64,000 nt of DNA from Methylomicrobium lacus_A (GTDB taxonomy: Bacteria; Pseudomonadota; Gammaproteobacteria; Methylococcales; Methylomonadaceae): assembly GCF_041897535.1 (NCBI RefSeq), contig NZ_CP169217.1:2480001-2544000 (forward strand). Direction: 5' to 3'. Every line of letters starts with the position of its first letter. Within the stretch, counting starts at the first letter, position 1. Under the pieces are notes generated by a model. It ran no database searches and was not told the DNA's origin. It saw only the letters and a list, made by a program, of their open reading frames with translations. The translations under genes were made by a program, and so were the position numbers. Of this stretch, positions 34,401-41,855 are shown one piece after another.

Positions 34401-35135
34401 GGCTCGTCCTCGCGCCTGTGCGCGACCTGGAAGGTCGGCGATCCGTTGATCCTGATGGGCGTGACCGGCACCCCGACCGAGATCCCGACCGGCCAGACCG
34501 TGCTGTTGATCGGCGGCGGCCTCGGCAATGCGGTCTTGTTCTCGATCGGCAAGGCGCTGCGCAACGCGGGCAACAAGGTGATCTATTTCGCCGGCTACAA
34601 ATACCGTCAGGACATTTTCAAGGTCGAGGACATCGAAGCCGCGTCCGACGTGATCATCTGGTCGGTCGACAACACGCCGGGCGCCGAGGCGTTCCCGCCG
34701 ACGCGGGCGCAGGACAAGACCTTCGTCGGCAACATCCTCGAATGCATGGTCGCCTACGCGAAGGGCGAACTCGGCGAACAGCCGATTCAGTTGTCGGATG
34801 TCGATCATCTGATCGTGATCGGCTCGGACCGGATGATGGCCGCGGTCAAGGATGCGCGCTTCAATGTGCTGAAGCCTTATCTGAACAAGGTCCGGCATGC
34901 GATCGGCTCGATCAACTCGCCGATGCAGTGCATGATGAAGGGCATCTGCGCGCAATGCTTGTGCAAGCATGTTGATGTGGAGTCCGGCAAGGAATATTTC
35001 GTGTATTCTTGCTACAATCAGGATCAGGATCTGGACAAGGTCGACTTCCCGCATCTGAATGCGCGCCTGCGCCAGAATACGGTGCAGGAAAAGCTGTCGA
35101 ACCTGTGGCTGGATTATTTGCTCGAAAAGCAGTAA
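31446..35135 (+). CDS. Fused GltD-like/FNR-like iron-sulfur flavoprotein oxidoreductase
   Basis: About 1229 residues from the ATG at 31446 (a GTG lies six bases upstream). Residues 1-295 are a helical region without a family I know. Next comes a GltD/NfnB-like part: eight cysteines (about 300, 303, 311, 335, 367, 375, 378, 382) for two 4Fe-4S clusters, then the FAD motif VVGLGPAGY near 440 and a second nucleotide motif VIGGGLTAIDTATEL near 615. From about 900 there is a DHOD-electron-transfer/NfnA-like part with GQFYRLQNF, LLIGGGLGNAVLF and a C-terminal 2Fe-2S cysteine set (SPMQCMMKGICAQC). All redox centres of an NfnAB-type transhydrogenase are thus in one chain. The physiological partners are unknown. 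Confidence 0.85.
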   Translation: MDQNDFTLGIPGFTYPDLYDALRLNDLLEAFDASVKRHDAELFAQFAAYRQCQGEGMAVEAISDLLVKMGPYVGQFVAKLFGVEGAHQEQSRKIKEEFETVFTYKNEVVAKLNLVFKDQVIADWDVDGIKNRFELLIQAAFPEAAGDNDAERRVARAGAVIGSLSSHYKAVAKGKEGTYPAADAAVEQLRAKLSAHAEAAQAFAGIIAAADAAGFVDGLMDLAQRWAYIAQQNPEIAEHWLSFQFPDKRDFENLVEHDVVDKGEFSVWMGELAHRRRRDGFKLTDPRFNERQVLSEVDHCIYCHERDTDSCSKGMRNKKTNTFKVDPLGVTTTGCPLEEKISEMHLVKRGGDNIGALAIIIVDNPMCPGTGHRICNDCMKGCIYQKTDPVNIPQIETNVLTDVLFMPYGFEIYSLLTRWNPLNVKRPVMQPYNGKNVLVVGLGPAGYTMSHYLLNEGFGVVGIDGLKLEPLPAELTGSANQLPQPIADFRTLYEDLDKRILAGFGGVAEYGITVRWDKNFLKVIYLTLLRRNAFRAYGGVRFGGTITIEDAWKMGFDHICIASGAGKPTIIDLKNNLMRGIRKASDFLMALQLTGAAKSSSLANLQVRLPAGVIGGGLTAIDTATELMAYYPVQVEKLLGRYETLAATYGEEAVRKRYDAEETIILDEFLSHGRAIRAERERAAAAGEQPNFQPLVEGWGGVTLFYRKGMKDAPAYRQNHEEISEALEEGIALAEGMSPVGAIPDEYGHLRAVEFEKLECEDGRWVKKQRVTVPLRNLYVAAGTSPNTIYQSEYPDTFVMDKWFFQRYQPEWHDGNLELVPMHDEAAPKLGLPAPLTSYQQDGKFISFYGDNHPVYAGNVVKAMASAKNGYPYIAKLFEKELAGLDPALQTQRNAELKQFFGSLDEAFTATIVAINRLTPTIIEVIVKAPMAADKFEPGQFYRLQNFEAYAPVKQGTVLAAEGLALTGAEVDKEKGTISLIALEMGSSSRLCATWKVGDPLILMGVTGTPTEIPTGQTVLLIGGGLGNAVLFSIGKALRNAGNKVIYFAGYKYRQDIFKVEDIEAASDVIIWSVDNTPGAEAFPPTRAQDKTFVGNILECMVAYAKGELGEQPIQLSDVDHLIVIGSDRMMAAVKDARFNVLKPYLNKVRHAIGSINSPMQCMMKGICAQCLCKHVDVESGKEYFVYSCYNQDQDLDKVDFPHLNARLRQNTVQEKLSNLWLDYLLEKQ

Positions 35136-35554
35136 ATCGGGTCTCGCAAGGTGAGGTTGCAGGATGGGTCGGCAATCGCCTGCCCGTCCTGTCTTGTTCT
35201 TTTTGAGAGAGCAAGGGATAAGGAGAACTTTTCAGGGTTTTCCTGGTCATTTTAGGGTGATCGGCATGTTATCGGTGAGGCGTAGATCATGTACCGAATT
35301 CCTATTCTAACGGCCGTAGCAATCGTTGCGATGGGCTGTAATCAATAACCTTCCTGATGTGCAAAGACATGCTGTGTCTTTGGTCCGTTCATTTAAACCC
35401 GCAATGACTTTCGGCGCGGTTGAAATTCGGCGAAGCCGTCGCCATTATGATTAAAACCGTTTGGGCTCCGATGCCGAAGCTGTTAATTGAATTTATTTAC
35501 GATCTTTCCGGACAAGCGGCCGGAAAGCATCCTTAGTTTTTGAAGAGTGTAACC
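35136..35554. other. Gap with two hairpins before the PA3496-type gene
   Basis: The gap has two clear hairpins. CAAAGACA (35362-35369) pairs with TGTCTTTG (35375-35382), without a T-run. CTTTCCGG (35505-35512) pairs with CCGGAAAG (35521-35528) just before the next gene, with a T-rich tail TTAGTTTTTG that could terminate. One micro-ORF is listed separately. Nothing else is recognised. Confidence 0.45.
35289..35348 (+). CDS. Possible 19-residue lipopeptide micro-ORF
   Basis: MYRIPILTAVAIVAMGCNQ: a short hydrophobic stretch ending in a lipobox-like VAMGC two residues before the stop. It resembles a lipoprotein signal peptide with almost no mature part, as in entericidin-like peptides. There is no strong ribosome-binding site. 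It may be a real small lipoprotein, a decayed gene start or chance. Confidence 0.25.
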   Translation: MYRIPILTAVAIVAMGCNQ

Positions 35555-35776
35555 ATGGCAAGAACTTCCGCAAAGCTGGCGAACAAACCCGACGAAGCGA
35601 TGGGTCAAATCGATCAAGATGACGACATATTCGACGATGTCGAATTTTCGTCTCTCGATACGAGCGAAAACGATACGATCAAGCGCGATGCGCGGCGAAA
35701 AATCGAAATCTACTGGGAAAAAAAGCGCCTCCGGGAACAGTTTGATGATCTCGACGAGGCCGAATTAGGCTTTTAA
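35555..35776 (+). CDS. PA3496-family small protein
   Basis: A 73-residue acidic protein from the ATG at 35555 (MARTSAKLANKPDE). It has the family's C-terminal pattern RRKIEIYWEKKRLREQFDDLDE. The PA3496 group is described in annotations as a putative envelope-integrity factor; experimental support is limited. Its position near topA and grxC gives no further hint. Confidence 0.8.
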   Translation: MARTSAKLANKPDEAMGQIDQDDDIFDDVEFSSLDTSENDTIKRDARRKIEIYWEKKRLREQFDDLDEAELGF

Positions 35777-35837
35777 GCCAATCCTCCCCTGGGGCGGCGG
35801 CAGCCGCCCCGCAACGCGCTTGCCGATGGCGGCAAGC

Positions 35838-36089
35838 TCAGTCGGTCAACAACGGATCCAGCTGCTTTTGTTGATCGAGCGCATACAAATCATCAAAACC
35901 GCCGATATGACGGTCGTCGATAAAGATTTGCGGCACCGTGCGCCTGTTGCTTTTGCTGATCATTTCGTCGCGCAGAGCGGGTTCATCGACATTGATTTCG
36001 GTGTAGCTGACGCCTTTTCGGTCGAGCAGGCGTTTCGCCATGATGCAGTAAGGACAGATCTTGGTCGTATAGATGATGATGTTCGGCAT
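35838..36089 (-). CDS. grxC: Glutaredoxin 3
   Basis: An 83-residue dithiol glutaredoxin with the CPYC active site at residues 12-15, the cis-proline stretch RRTVPQIFIDDRHIGG, and GGFDDLYAL. It reduces disulfides with glutathione in the cytoplasm. It lies 33 bases downstream of the topA end and on the same strand. Confidence 0.95.
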   Translation of the reverse strand: MPNIIIYTTKICPYCIMAKRLLDRKGVSYTEINVDEPALRDEMISKSNRRTVPQIFIDDRHIGGFDDLYALDQQKQLDPLLTD

Positions 36090-36122
36090 GGATGGACTGG
36101 GTTATCGCAGATAGGGGCGCGC

Positions 36123-38438
36123 CTATTTCGGCCCTTCGATGTCGGCAGGATCGCCTTCGTAAGGCGTCGCATAGCTGCACTCCTTCTGCGGACAGACTTT
36201 TTCGACGCCGCGCCGCTTGGTTTCCTTGACGGTCAAAACCGGCCAGTTGCATGCCGGGCAGCTTTCCTTCAGCGGCGCATTCCACAGCGCATAGTCGCAT
36301 TTCGGATATTCCGAACAGGAATAAAAAATCTTGTTGCTGCGCGACTTGCGTTTCAGGATGCTGCCTTTTTTGCACTTCGGGCATTCGACGCCGGTATCGA
36401 GCGGTTTTTCCAACGGCTCGATATGGCGGCATTTCGGATAGGCGCTACAGCCGATGAACTTACCGTAGCGGCCTGACTTCAAGACCAGCGGCGATTCGCA
36501 TTTCGGGCAGACCCGGCCCTCGACCACCTCCGGCTCTACCGCTTCGTTTTGGTCTTCGTTCAGATTGCGGGTATAGGAACAGCCCGGATAATTGGTGCAG
36601 CCGATGAAACGGCCGTTGCGGCCCAGACGAATCGACAAGGGACTGCCGCACTCGGGGCAGTTTTCGTCGAGCGCTTCCTGGGTCACGTCCTTGCGCTGCA
36701 CGTTCTCGTCTTTTTCCTGGATCAGCGTGTTGAACGGCTTCCAGAAGTCGCTCATCAACGGAATCCAGTCCTTCTCGCCGCGCGACACCGCATCGAGATC
36801 GTCTTCGAGCTTCGCGGTAAAGTCGTAATCGACATATTTCGTGAAATGCTCGGTCAGAAACTTGTTCACGATGCGGCCGACATCGGTCGGATGGAAGCGC
36901 TTGTTTTCGAGCGTCGCGTAATCGCGGTTCTGCAAGGTCGAGATGATCGAGGCATAGGTCGAAGGCCGGCCGATGCCGTGTTCTTCGAGCGCCTTGACCA
37001 GGCTTGCTTCGCCAAAACGCGGCGGAGGCTCGGTGAAATGCTGCGCGTTCACGATGTCGTTCAGCGGCACCGGACGGCCCTCTTCGAGCGGCGGCAGGAA
37101 GCTTTCCTTGTCGTCGCTGTCGCTGGTGTCGTCCTTGCCTTCCAGATACACCGCCATGAAGCCGGGAGAGGCGATCGTCGAGCCGGTCGCCCTGAATGTG
37201 TGCTGGCCTGCTTCGCCGCAGCTCAGGTCGACCGCGATCATGTTGATCGTCGCCTGGATCATCTGACAGGCGATCGTGCGCTTCCAGATCAGGTCGTAAA
37301 GCTTGAACTGCTCGTCGCTGAGATGATTTTTGAGCTGGGCGGGCAGATAGCGAGGGTAAGTCGGCCGAATCGCTTCATGGGCTTCCTGCGCGTTTTTCGA
37401 CTTGGTCTTGAATACGCGCGGATCTTTCGGCACGTTTTCCGGGCCGTAATTTTCCGCGATCATCTCGCGCATCTCGGCGACCGCCTCGACCGACAGATTG
37501 ACCGAGTCGGTACGCATGTAGGTGATCAGGCCGGCGGTTTCGCCGCCGATGTCGATGCCTTCGTACAATTGCTGGGCGACCATCATCGTGCGCTTGGTCG
37601 TGAAGCCGAGCTTGCGCGCGGCTTCCTGTTGCAGCGTCGAGGTCGTGAACGGCGGCGCGGGATTGCGTTTCTGCTGTTTCTTTTCGAGCTTGGTGACGAT
37701 CAGGCGGCCGTCCGCCGCCGCCAATAAAGTTTGTCTGGCTTGCTCGGCAGTCTCCTGGTCGGTGATGCTGAATTGATTCAGCTTTTCGCCGGCCAGATGG
37801 GTCAGCTTGGCCTTGAAAGTCTGCTCGTCGGCGGTCAACTGCGCGTCGATCGTCCAGTACTCGCGGCTCTTGAAGGCCTCGATTTCGAGCTCGCGCTCGA
37901 CGATCATGCGCAGCGCGGGGCTCTGCACGCGGCCGGCGGACAGGCCGCGACGGATCTTTTTCCACAGCAGCGGCGACAGCTTGAAGCCGACCAAATAATC
38001 GAGCGCCCGGCGCGCCTGCTGCGCATTGATCAGGTTCGTCGCCAGCTCGGCCGGATGCGCGATCGCCTCGGTCACCGCCTTCTTGGTGATTTCATGAAAG
38101 ACGACCCGGTGCACCGTTTTGTTCTTCAGTGCTTTTTTTTCGTTCAACAGCTCATAGAGATGCCACGAGATCGCCTCGCCCTCGCGGTCGGGGTCGGTCG
38201 CGAGATAGAGCGCATCGGCGTCTTTCAACGCCTTGCCGATCGCCTGCACATGGCGCAAATTGCGCTCGATCACCTCATATTTCATCGCGAAATCATTGTC
38301 GGGATCGACCGCGCCTTCCTTAGGAATCAAATCGCGGACATGGCCATAGGAAGCCAGCACCTGAAAATCCTTACCCAGATATTTTTCGATGGTTTTGGCC
38401 TTGGCGGGAGACTCTACGATGACGAGATTTTTGCTCAT
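36123..38438 (-). CDS. topA: DNA topoisomerase I
   Basis: TopA relaxes negative supercoils. The Toprim domain opens NLVIVESPAKAKTIEKYLG with DPDREGEAISWH; the active tyrosine is near residue 307 in LITYMRTDS. The C-terminal part has four cysteine clusters, three of the CPxC...C-x-x-YP-x-C zinc-finger type (such as CPECGSPL with CTNYPGC) and a final CPACNWPVL with CPQKEC. Length is 771 residues, a little shorter than E. coli TopA. It follows smg, the usual order. Confidence 0.97.
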   Translation of the reverse strand: MSKNLVIVESPAKAKTIEKYLGKDFQVLASYGHVRDLIPKEGAVDPDNDFAMKYEVIERNLRHVQAIGKALKDADALYLATDPDREGEAISWHLYELLNEKKALKNKTVHRVVFHEITKKAVTEAIAHPAELATNLINAQQARRALDYLVGFKLSPLLWKKIRRGLSAGRVQSPALRMIVERELEIEAFKSREYWTIDAQLTADEQTFKAKLTHLAGEKLNQFSITDQETAEQARQTLLAAADGRLIVTKLEKKQQKRNPAPPFTTSTLQQEAARKLGFTTKRTMMVAQQLYEGIDIGGETAGLITYMRTDSVNLSVEAVAEMREMIAENYGPENVPKDPRVFKTKSKNAQEAHEAIRPTYPRYLPAQLKNHLSDEQFKLYDLIWKRTIACQMIQATINMIAVDLSCGEAGQHTFRATGSTIASPGFMAVYLEGKDDTSDSDDKESFLPPLEEGRPVPLNDIVNAQHFTEPPPRFGEASLVKALEEHGIGRPSTYASIISTLQNRDYATLENKRFHPTDVGRIVNKFLTEHFTKYVDYDFTAKLEDDLDAVSRGEKDWIPLMSDFWKPFNTLIQEKDENVQRKDVTQEALDENCPECGSPLSIRLGRNGRFIGCTNYPGCSYTRNLNEDQNEAVEPEVVEGRVCPKCESPLVLKSGRYGKFIGCSAYPKCRHIEPLEKPLDTGVECPKCKKGSILKRKSRSNKIFYSCSEYPKCDYALWNAPLKESCPACNWPVLTVKETKRRGVEKVCPQKECSYATPYEGDPADIEGPK

Positions 38439-38458
38439 TTATCCTTAAAAGATTTCAC

Positions 38459-38535
38459 GGTGCAGGGGACAATGTACAGGGATTCGGTTCAAATGGCATG
38501 CATTTCAGCCCCCTGAACCTGGTGTCTTCTGCCGC
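38459..38535. repeat. Intergenic palindromic repeat between smg and topA
   Basis: Contains GTACAGGG, GGTTC, the palindrome AAATGGCATGCATTT and CCCCTGAACCTGG. The GTACAGGG, GGTTCA and CCCTGAACC words also occur in the hpf-rapZ gap (4361-4429). The two sites look like diverged copies of one intergenic repeat with pairing arms. It lies just upstream of the topA start and may affect its leader. Confidence 0.5.
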
Positions 38536-38540
38536 AATGA

Positions 38541-39008
38541 TCAATGCAAATAGGTTGGGATCAGATCGTAAACGTAATCTTCCATGCGGGAGAACGCGAT
38601 TTCCTGGTCGGGCTGGCTGAGCAGCACCATCAGCACGATCCATTTGAGTTTTTCGACCGATATTTCCTCGTTTTCGAGCGCCATCGCCCGATCGATCACG
38701 ATCTCGCGGTTCGCCGAACTCAGGATGCCTTTTTGCTCCAGAAACAGGATCAGGCCGAGGCATTCGGTGCTCAGCTTGGCGGTTTCCTCGGCGCAGAAAA
38801 TGCGGAACGCGGGCGCGACGGTCGGCGCAATCGCGCGCTGCAAGCTCAACGACTCCAGCCAGTCGAACGCCTTGCTGACTTCGAGCTGTTCGAAGCCGGC
38901 TTCGAGCAATTCGGTTCTGATCACATCGCTATCTGGCAGGATTTCGATTTCGCCCTCCATATAGTTTTCGAACAGGTACATCAGAACATCAAAAATATTT
39001 TCTTTCAT
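38541..39008 (-). CDS. smg: Smg/DUF494 family protein
   Basis: A 155-residue protein beginning MKENIFDVLMYLFENYM, as in Smg of E. coli (DUF494), with IDRAMALENEEISVEKLKWIVLMVLLSQPD near the C terminus. The function is not established. It lies between dprA and topA, its conserved place. Confidence 0.93.
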   Translation of the reverse strand: MKENIFDVLMYLFENYMEGEIEILPDSDVIRTELLEAGFEQLEVSKAFDWLESLSLQRAIAPTVAPAFRIFCAEETAKLSTECLGLILFLEQKGILSSANREIVIDRAMALENEEISVEKLKWIVLMVLLSQPDQEIAFSRMEDYVYDLIPTYLH

Positions 39009-39023
39009 AGCGCTCGCCAGAGA

Positions 39024-40043
39024 TTATTTAATTCGGGTATAACAGCCACCCGCGACCGCCGAAATGTAGCCGTTCAGTTCCAGAATCAGCAGCATCGAGG
39101 CGATCGTTTCGACCGATTTGCCGGTTTTTTCGACCAGATCGTCGATAGATGTGGGGTCATACATGACTAGATTCAATAATGTTTGTTGCTCCAGGTCAAG
39201 CATTGATTGTTCCGGTGCCGGCGTATAATTCCTATCTTGTTGATAATATTGATGTAACTCTTCAAGAATATCTTGCACGGTTTCGACAAGTTTGGCGCCT
39301 TCGCGGATCAGCGCGTTGCAACCGCGCGCCAAGGGGTTATGGATCGAGCCCGGGATCGCAAACACTTCGCGGTTTTGCTCCAGCGCCAGACGCGCGGTGA
39401 TCAGCGAGCCGCTGTCCTTGGCGGCCTCGACGACCAGGAGGCCCCGGCACAGGCCGCTGATGATCCGGTTGCGGCGCGGAAAGTGGTGCGCCAAGGCCGG
39501 CGTACCGGGCGGCAGTTCGGTCACGATCGCCCCTTGCTTGATGATTTGGCTGGCCAAATTTTTGTTCTTGGCCGGATAAATGCGGTCCGGTCCGGTGCCG
39601 ACCACCGCGACGGTCAATCCCTGCCCATGCAGGGCACCTTCATGGCCGGCGGCATCGATGCCGAGGGCGAGGCCGCTGGAAATCACGAAGCCGTGCGCGC
39701 TCAGCGCCTTGGCGAATTCGAATGCGGTTTCACTGCCGAGCGAGGAAGGGTTCCGGCTGCCGACGATCGCGATTTGCGGCCTGGACAGCAAATCCGGATG
39801 GCCGCGCACGAACAGCAGCGGCGGCGGATCGGCAATTTGCTTCAGTTGCTCGGGATAGAGAGGATCGGCAAGCGTAAGAATATGTTGATCCGGCTGCCTC
39901 GACCAGGCGAGATCGCTCTCGATCAAGGGCCAGTCGGGGTTGCGGATCGCTTCGATCGCGTCGGGTTTGAGGCCCAGGGAGGCCAGAGTGGAGGAGGATT
40001 CGGAAAACAATTGCGCCGGGGCGTGCGTTTCCAGCAGGCTCAA
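39024..40043 (-). CDS. dprA: DNA-processing protein DprA
   Basis: DprA protects incoming single-stranded DNA and loads RecA during natural transformation. The Rossmann core is intact: IAIVGSRNPSS, FVISSGLALGIDAAGHEGAL, TVAVVGTGPDRIYPAKN, SEY-equivalent TELPPGTPALAHHFPRRNRIISGL and VVEAAKDSGSLITARLALEQNREVFAIPG, then a C-terminal winged-helix domain. The first normal start codon is TTG at 40043. Homology clearly extends 14-20 residues upstream in the same frame (YWLALSRAPGVGSRTF), where no ATG, GTG or TTG exists before the stop at 40145-40147. A CTG at 40130 overlapping the LysM stop is the best candidate. Confidence 0.93.
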   Translation of the reverse strand: MSLLETHAPAQLFSESSSTLASLGLKPDAIEAIRNPDWPLIESDLAWSRQPDQHILTLADPLYPEQLKQIADPPPLLFVRGHPDLLSRPQIAIVGSRNPSSLGSETAFEFAKALSAHGFVISSGLALGIDAAGHEGALHGQGLTVAVVGTGPDRIYPAKNKNLASQIIKQGAIVTELPPGTPALAHHFPRRNRIISGLCRGLLVVEAAKDSGSLITARLALEQNREVFAIPGSIHNPLARGCNALIREGAKLVETVQDILEELHQYYQQDRNYTPAPEQSMLDLEQQTLLNLVMYDPTSIDDLVEKTGKSVETIASMLLILELNGYISAVAGGCYTRIK

Positions 40044-40122
40044 AAAGGTTCTGCTGCCGACTCCCGGCGCGCGCGACAGCGCAAGCCAATAAGAAAGATC
40101 GCAAGAGGCGTTGGGCGTAGGA

Positions 40123-41241
40123 CTACTCAGGGGTTTGCACTTTGTCTAGGACATGGATATCTTTTCGCGCCTGCATCACCAGCGCATAACTGACCCGCTC
40201 GAACGGTCGAAATACCATCAGCTTGCCGGCGTATTCGTCGGGCATTTGCACCTCGTCATTTTTGACCGGGCTGTAAGGGTCGCGAGCGATTTTGCCGCGC
40301 TGATAGATGTCCAGCTCATGGCCGGTTTTCAGTCCGTCGGCGGTGCCCTTGTCGATCACGACGACATTATACCTGCCGATTTGCGTAACGCCATCATGTA
40401 CGCCGATGATAGTGGCCTTGATGCTTTCCTCGGGCGGCATCGGAAAATAATTCAACACCACTTCCTGCTCGTTGGTCGGCAAAATCCGGTCGCCGACGCG
40501 GATCTCGCCGCTCGCCTTCGTGATCGTCAGCGTCGCCGGATCGCCGGCTTCCTGCAAGGTCAGATCGGCGACATATTTGGCTTCGTAACCCAACACTTCC
40601 TGGGTTTCCGGGTTCACCAGGGTATCGCCTTCGCGGTAAACCGCATAAGTCAGGCTCTCGGGCTGGTCGATCGAGCGCACATAAACCTTGTCACCGGTGC
40701 CGGCAATCAAATGCTCGCCAGCCAGATCCACTATATAAGGTGCGGAGTTCAATTCGTTTTGACCGAGTACGCGCGGCAGGGACAGGTATTTCTGAATCGC
40801 ATCGGCCGGAATCAATTGAATCGCTTTCGCCGAGACGGACTCGCGTATGCAGGGCCGTAACTTGCCCTCGGCGGACAGCGCAAAACTGGTGCGTCCGTTT
40901 TTGATGTCTTCATCGCTGAGCACGCAGGGCCCCGAGGAAGGGGAAACGGCCGAGGCTTCGGTCGGGGAAAAACTCAGCCGCGGCTGGCCGTTCACCGTCG
41001 AGAAATAGACCGTATCGCCGGGATAGATCAGGTGCGGATTTTTGATCTGATTATTGTAGCTCCACAACAGCGGCCATTGTCCCGGGTTCCGCAGAAACTT
41101 GCCCGAAATGTCCCACAGCGTGTCGCCCTGGACGACCGTATAGCGTTCCGGATGGGACGGATTTAAGTTGATTTCTTCGGCCAGCAGCGCAGAGCTGCAC
41201 AGCAATGGAACTATGAATCCGAGAATCGTTCGAAAAGCCAT
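40123..41241 (-). CDS. LysM-domain periplasmic protein
   Basis: A 372-residue exported protein with a signal peptide (RTILGFIVPLLCSSALLAEE). One LysM domain lies at about residues 34-80 (YTVVQGDTLWDISGKFLRNPGQW, NPHLIYPGDTVYF), which should bind peptidoglycan. The remaining 290 residues are beta-rich and conserved in this gene position upstream of dprA, but have no assigned activity. It diverges from def. Confidence 0.92.
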   Translation of the reverse strand: MAFRTILGFIVPLLCSSALLAEEINLNPSHPERYTVVQGDTLWDISGKFLRNPGQWPLLWSYNNQIKNPHLIYPGDTVYFSTVNGQPRLSFSPTEASAVSPSSGPCVLSDEDIKNGRTSFALSAEGKLRPCIRESVSAKAIQLIPADAIQKYLSLPRVLGQNELNSAPYIVDLAGEHLIAGTGDKVYVRSIDQPESLTYAVYREGDTLVNPETQEVLGYEAKYVADLTLQEAGDPATLTITKASGEIRVGDRILPTNEQEVVLNYFPMPPEESIKATIIGVHDGVTQIGRYNVVVIDKGTADGLKTGHELDIYQRGKIARDPYSPVKNDEVQMPDEYAGKLMVFRPFERVSYALVMQARKDIHVLDKVQTPE

Positions 41242-41342
41242 AAATAAAACCTGCCGGGTGTTTTTAAACTGTCTGATTTTAAAGTTTAGATGAATTCATA
41301 TAGAATTCCAGTATTGACTACTAAGCAAGTGTGGAGAGTTCG

Positions 41343-41855
41343 TTGAGTATTTTAACCATTCTGGAATTTCCGGATGAGAGGTTACGCAAAAAAGCCGAAA
41401 AAGTGCAGGCGGTCGATGATTCGATTCGAAAACTGGTCGACGACATGCTGGAAACGATGTACGAATCGCGCGGCGTCGGTCTGGCCGCGACCCAGGTGAA
41501 TGTACACAAGCGGGTCATCGTGATCGATGTCAGCGAAGAAAAAAATGCGCCGATTTGCCTGATCAATCCCGAGATCATCGAGAAGGACGGGGTCGAGGAG
41601 TCCGAGGAGGGCTGTCTGTCGGTGCCCGGATTTTTCGAGAAGGTGAAACGGGCCGAGCATATCCGGGTCAAGGCGTTGAACCGCGACGGCAAGACTTTTG
41701 AACTGGAGGCGAAAGACCTGTTGGCGGTCTGCGTGCAGCATGAAATGGACCACCTGGAAGGCAAGTTGTTCGTCGATTATCTGTCGCCGTTGAAGCGTCA
41801 GCGCATCAAGACAAAACTCGAAAAAATACATCGGATGGAAGCCAGCAGAGCATGA
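41343..41855 (+). CDS. def: Peptide deformylase
   Basis: Def removes the formyl group from nascent proteins. Motifs are GVGLAATQ (residues 45-52), EGCLSVPG with ligand C91, and HEMDHLEG with H133, E134 and H137. I place the start at TTG 41343, which gives MSILTILEFPDERLRK, aligned with the E. coli start, and has GGAGAG seven to eight bases upstream. A GTG at 41331 is the alternative. The stop overlaps the fmt start by four bases. Confidence 0.96.
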   Translation: MSILTILEFPDERLRKKAEKVQAVDDSIRKLVDDMLETMYESRGVGLAATQVNVHKRVIVIDVSEEKNAPICLINPEIIEKDGVEESEEGCLSVPGFFEKVKRAEHIRVKALNRDGKTFELEAKDLLAVCVQHEMDHLEGKLFVDYLSPLKRQRIKTKLEKIHRMEASRA

